Shown piece after piece: positions 13,688-14,936 of a DNA stretch of 14,936 nt. The notes under the pieces were generated by a model, which had not been told where the DNA came from, searched no databases, and saw nothing but the letters and a program-made list of their open reading frames with translations. The DNA is taken from the NCBI GenBank assembly GCA_027057345.1, contig JALUIX010000022.1, forward strand, positions 1-14,936. Reading direction: 5' to 3'. The DNA is from S144-45 sp015494035. GTDB taxonomy: Bacteria; Pseudomonadota; Gammaproteobacteria; Xanthomonadales; Marinicellaceae. The position numbers were made by a program, and so were the translations under genes. Position 1 is the first letter of the stretch; each line of letters opens with the position of its first letter.

Positions 13688-14322
13688 AAAGACCTGATTT
13701 GTTGCATGAACTGGTGCATCTTGCGCGGGCATTTAATGCCCGGGGCGGATTCTATGCCACTGCTGACATCAAGATTACTGGCGCCGGTGGCATCGATGGC
13801 CAGGCGCACGTTGTCGGGATTCAGGCCACCGGCCAGAATCCAGCGGGGGTCATTATCAGCCGGAAAAAGTGACCAGTCAAACGATTTGCCACTGCCGCCA
13901 GTCTGTTTTTTGCCGTAGCAGTCCAACAACCAGCCACTGGCCTGCGGGTAGTGGCTGGCGTAAGCCAGGGCATCGGTATGTTCCAGCATGGGCACGGCCT
14001 TGATCCAGGGGGTGTGCCAGCGGGCACAGAAAGCCGCGCTTTCATTGCCATGAAATTGCAGGCTGTGCAGTGGCACCGCCTCAACGACCTGGCGAATATG
14101 TTCGGCCTCGTCATCAGCAAACAGGCCAACCACGTTCACCCACGGCGAAACCGCTTGACAGATTTGTTGCGCTTGCTGCGGGTTCACGTACCGTGGCGAC
14201 CGGCGCACAAACACCAGGCCAATGGCATCACAGCCAGCCGCACAAGCGGCCTGCGCGTCCACCGGTGAGGTGATGCCGCAAAATTTGACCCGTGGCCGGG
14301 CCTGAGGGTTGTAGTCAGTCAT
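13684..14322 (-). CDS. trpF: Phosphoribosylanthranilate isomerase
   Basis: This 212-residue TIM barrel performs the Amadori rearrangement of phosphoribosylanthranilate to CdRP in tryptophan synthesis. Cys15 in VKFCGIT is the general base and Asp134 in WLLDCYG the general acid. QFHGNE, GGSGKSFDW and ILAGGLNPDNV (phosphate-binding) are in the expected order. It is monofunctional here, not fused to TrpC as in enterics. Its stop overlaps the trpB start in ATGA. The 266 bases between truA and trpF are unusually long for this cluster and hold element copy 3 plus about 117 bases of leader. The ribosome binding site is weak. No leader peptide rich in tryptophan was seen. Confidence 0.97.
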   Translation of the reverse strand: MTDYNPQARPRVKFCGITSPVDAQAACAAGCDAIGLVFVRRSPRYVNPQQAQQICQAVSPWVNVVGLFADDEAEHIRQVVEAVPLHSLQFHGNESAAFCARWHTPWIKAVPMLEHTDALAYASHYPQASGWLLDCYGKKQTGGSGKSFDWSLFPADNDPRWILAGGLNPDNVRLAIDATGASNLDVSSGIESAPGIKCPRKMHQFMQQIRSL

Positions 14323-14439
14323 TGGTGTCTGGCCTGCGTGAATGCCCAGAGCCCACGGCAGAAGAATCCACTGCCAGCGCCCTTCTCTTTACCTCTGTCT
14401 CGCCCGGCTCTGCTTCCCGTGGGTGGGCATCACTCCCCA

Positions 14440-14600
14440 GGGAAGTTCTGATTGAATCTGGACGAAGCAAATTATGCCAGTAATGTTCGAGAACAAGGCG
14501 AAGTTTGCAGGCAATAGCAGGGCTATTGGCAAGGACTTCAACACAGTTATCGGACATTTCAGGTATGAGAGGCGAGTTCACGATTCGATCAGAGCTTCCC
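14440..14600. mobile_element. MITE-like palindromic element, copy 3 (truA/trpF), inverted
   Basis: This 161-bp copy is in the opposite orientation to copies 1 and 2. It has ends GGGAAGTTCTGATTGAATC and, inverted, GGGAAGCTCTGATCGAATC. It is flanked by CA on the left (14438-14439) and TA on the right (14601-14602). The centre has one extra base (CAATAGC-AGG-GCTATTG), which breaks the reading frames seen in the other copies, arguing against a coding role. It differs from copy 2 at about 11 positions by eye. It supplies the stop codon of truA. In operon sense it carries TGGCATAAT (14471-14479), an extended -10-like sequence facing trpF. Confidence 0.88.
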
Positions 14601-14936
14601 TAACAGTTCGCCGGCATCGTGTTCAAAATCCGGCGTTTCTTTGGGTAAACCGAAGTGTGCCGGGTAGTCCACCGCTTCAAATACCAAGCCGTTAGGTGGC
14701 GCGGTAATGCCGGAAACGCGCCGATCCCGCCCTTCAAGCAGGGATTTCATCCATGCCACGGGTTTTTCGCCAGTACCGATGGGAATCAGCGTACCGGCGA
14801 TATTGCGTATCATGTGATGCAAAAAGGCATTGGCTCTGATATCGATGTGAACCCGGTTGCCTTCGCGGCTGACGCTGGCATGTGTCACCTCACGCACCGG
14901 CGTTCGCGACTGGCAACCAGCAGCGCGAAAGGCACT
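14589..14936 (-). CDS. truA: tRNA pseudouridine synthase A, C-terminal part
   Basis: The last 115 codons of the enzyme that makes pseudouridine at positions 38-40 of the tRNA anticodon arm are present. The N-terminal part with the catalytic Asp lies beyond the right edge, and the frame is open at 14936. Visible family landmarks are SAFRAAGCQSRTPVREV, then FLHHMIRNIAGTLIPIGTG, then the ITAPPNGLVFEAVDYP segment near the end. Position upstream of trpF is standard for Gammaproteobacteria. The last residues Gly-Lys-Leu and the TGA stop are encoded by the terminal inverted repeat of element copy 3, just as in trpA. A methionine inside the fragment is not the real start. Confidence 0.96.
   Translation of the reverse strand, partial: SAFRAAGCQSRTPVREVTHASVSREGNRVHIDIRANAFLHHMIRNIAGTLIPIGTGEKPVAWMKSLLEGRDRRVSGITAPPNGLVFEAVDYPAHFGLPKETPDFEHDAGELLGKL

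Noticed and set aside
13688..13732. Upstream in-frame ATG for trpB adding 15 residues
   Set aside because: It lies deep inside trpF and lacks family likeness. The ATGA overlap start at 13687 matches the next junction (trpB/trpA).
14323..14439. Possible trp attenuator or leader peptide before trpF
   Set aside because: A 7-bp inverted repeat (CCCACGG / CCGTGGG) is present, but I found no short frame with adjacent Trp codons, no T-run and no alternative hairpins.

Overview
The window looks like chromosomal DNA of a moderately GC-rich gammaproteobacterium. The main evidence is the conserved order truA-trpF-trpB-trpA-accD-folC, all read on the minus strand, which is typical of Gammaproteobacteria. 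Species cannot be named from the sequence alone. There are no rRNA, tRNA or CRISPR features, and no gap longer than 300 bases lacks a gene.

Layout from the left edge. (1) 1-1246, minus strand: two overlapping envelope genes, a DUF4398-type lipoprotein followed by an OmpA-family protein cut by the window edge. (2) 1346-2071, plus: a lytic transglycosylase with a DUF4124-like N-terminal region, divergent from the envelope pair. (3) 2270-2560, plus: a small secreted protein whose mature part is mostly five tandem copies of the nonapeptide VEGEGTGNK. It has its own promoter-like sequence, a perfect dyad just after the predicted transcription start, and a good terminator. (4) 2721-3626, plus: a helix-turn-helix protein resembling the DUF6502 family. 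(5) 3635-8937, minus: a tightly packed unit fumC - periplasmic protein with a duplicated domain - gph - sensor kinase - response regulator, joined by overlaps or very short gaps and preceded by a TATAAT box. (6) 9072-14936, minus: folC, accD, trpA, trpB, trpF and the 3' part of truA.

The most unusual structure is in region 6. The truA/trpF, trpA/accD and accD/folC junctions each carry a copy of one ~160-bp, almost perfectly symmetric element. It has 19-bp terminal inverted repeats, nested inner palindromes and YA (TA or CA) dinucleotides at its borders, so it looks like a MITE (non-autonomous transposon derivative). The elements sit so close to the genes that their terminal repeats provide the in-frame stop codons of both truA and trpA (both end Gly-Lys-hydrophobic-stop). 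A third copy builds the accD stop codon at its border and displaces any normal Shine-Dalgarno sequence in front of folC. The trpF/trpB and trpB/trpA junctions keep their 4-bp ATGA overlaps and carry no element.

Functionally, region 6 covers tRNA pseudouridylation, the last steps of tryptophan synthesis, the carboxyltransferase of fatty acid synthesis, and folate polyglutamylation. Region 5 joins a TCA cycle enzyme and 2-phosphoglycolate detoxification to an uncharacterised two-component system.
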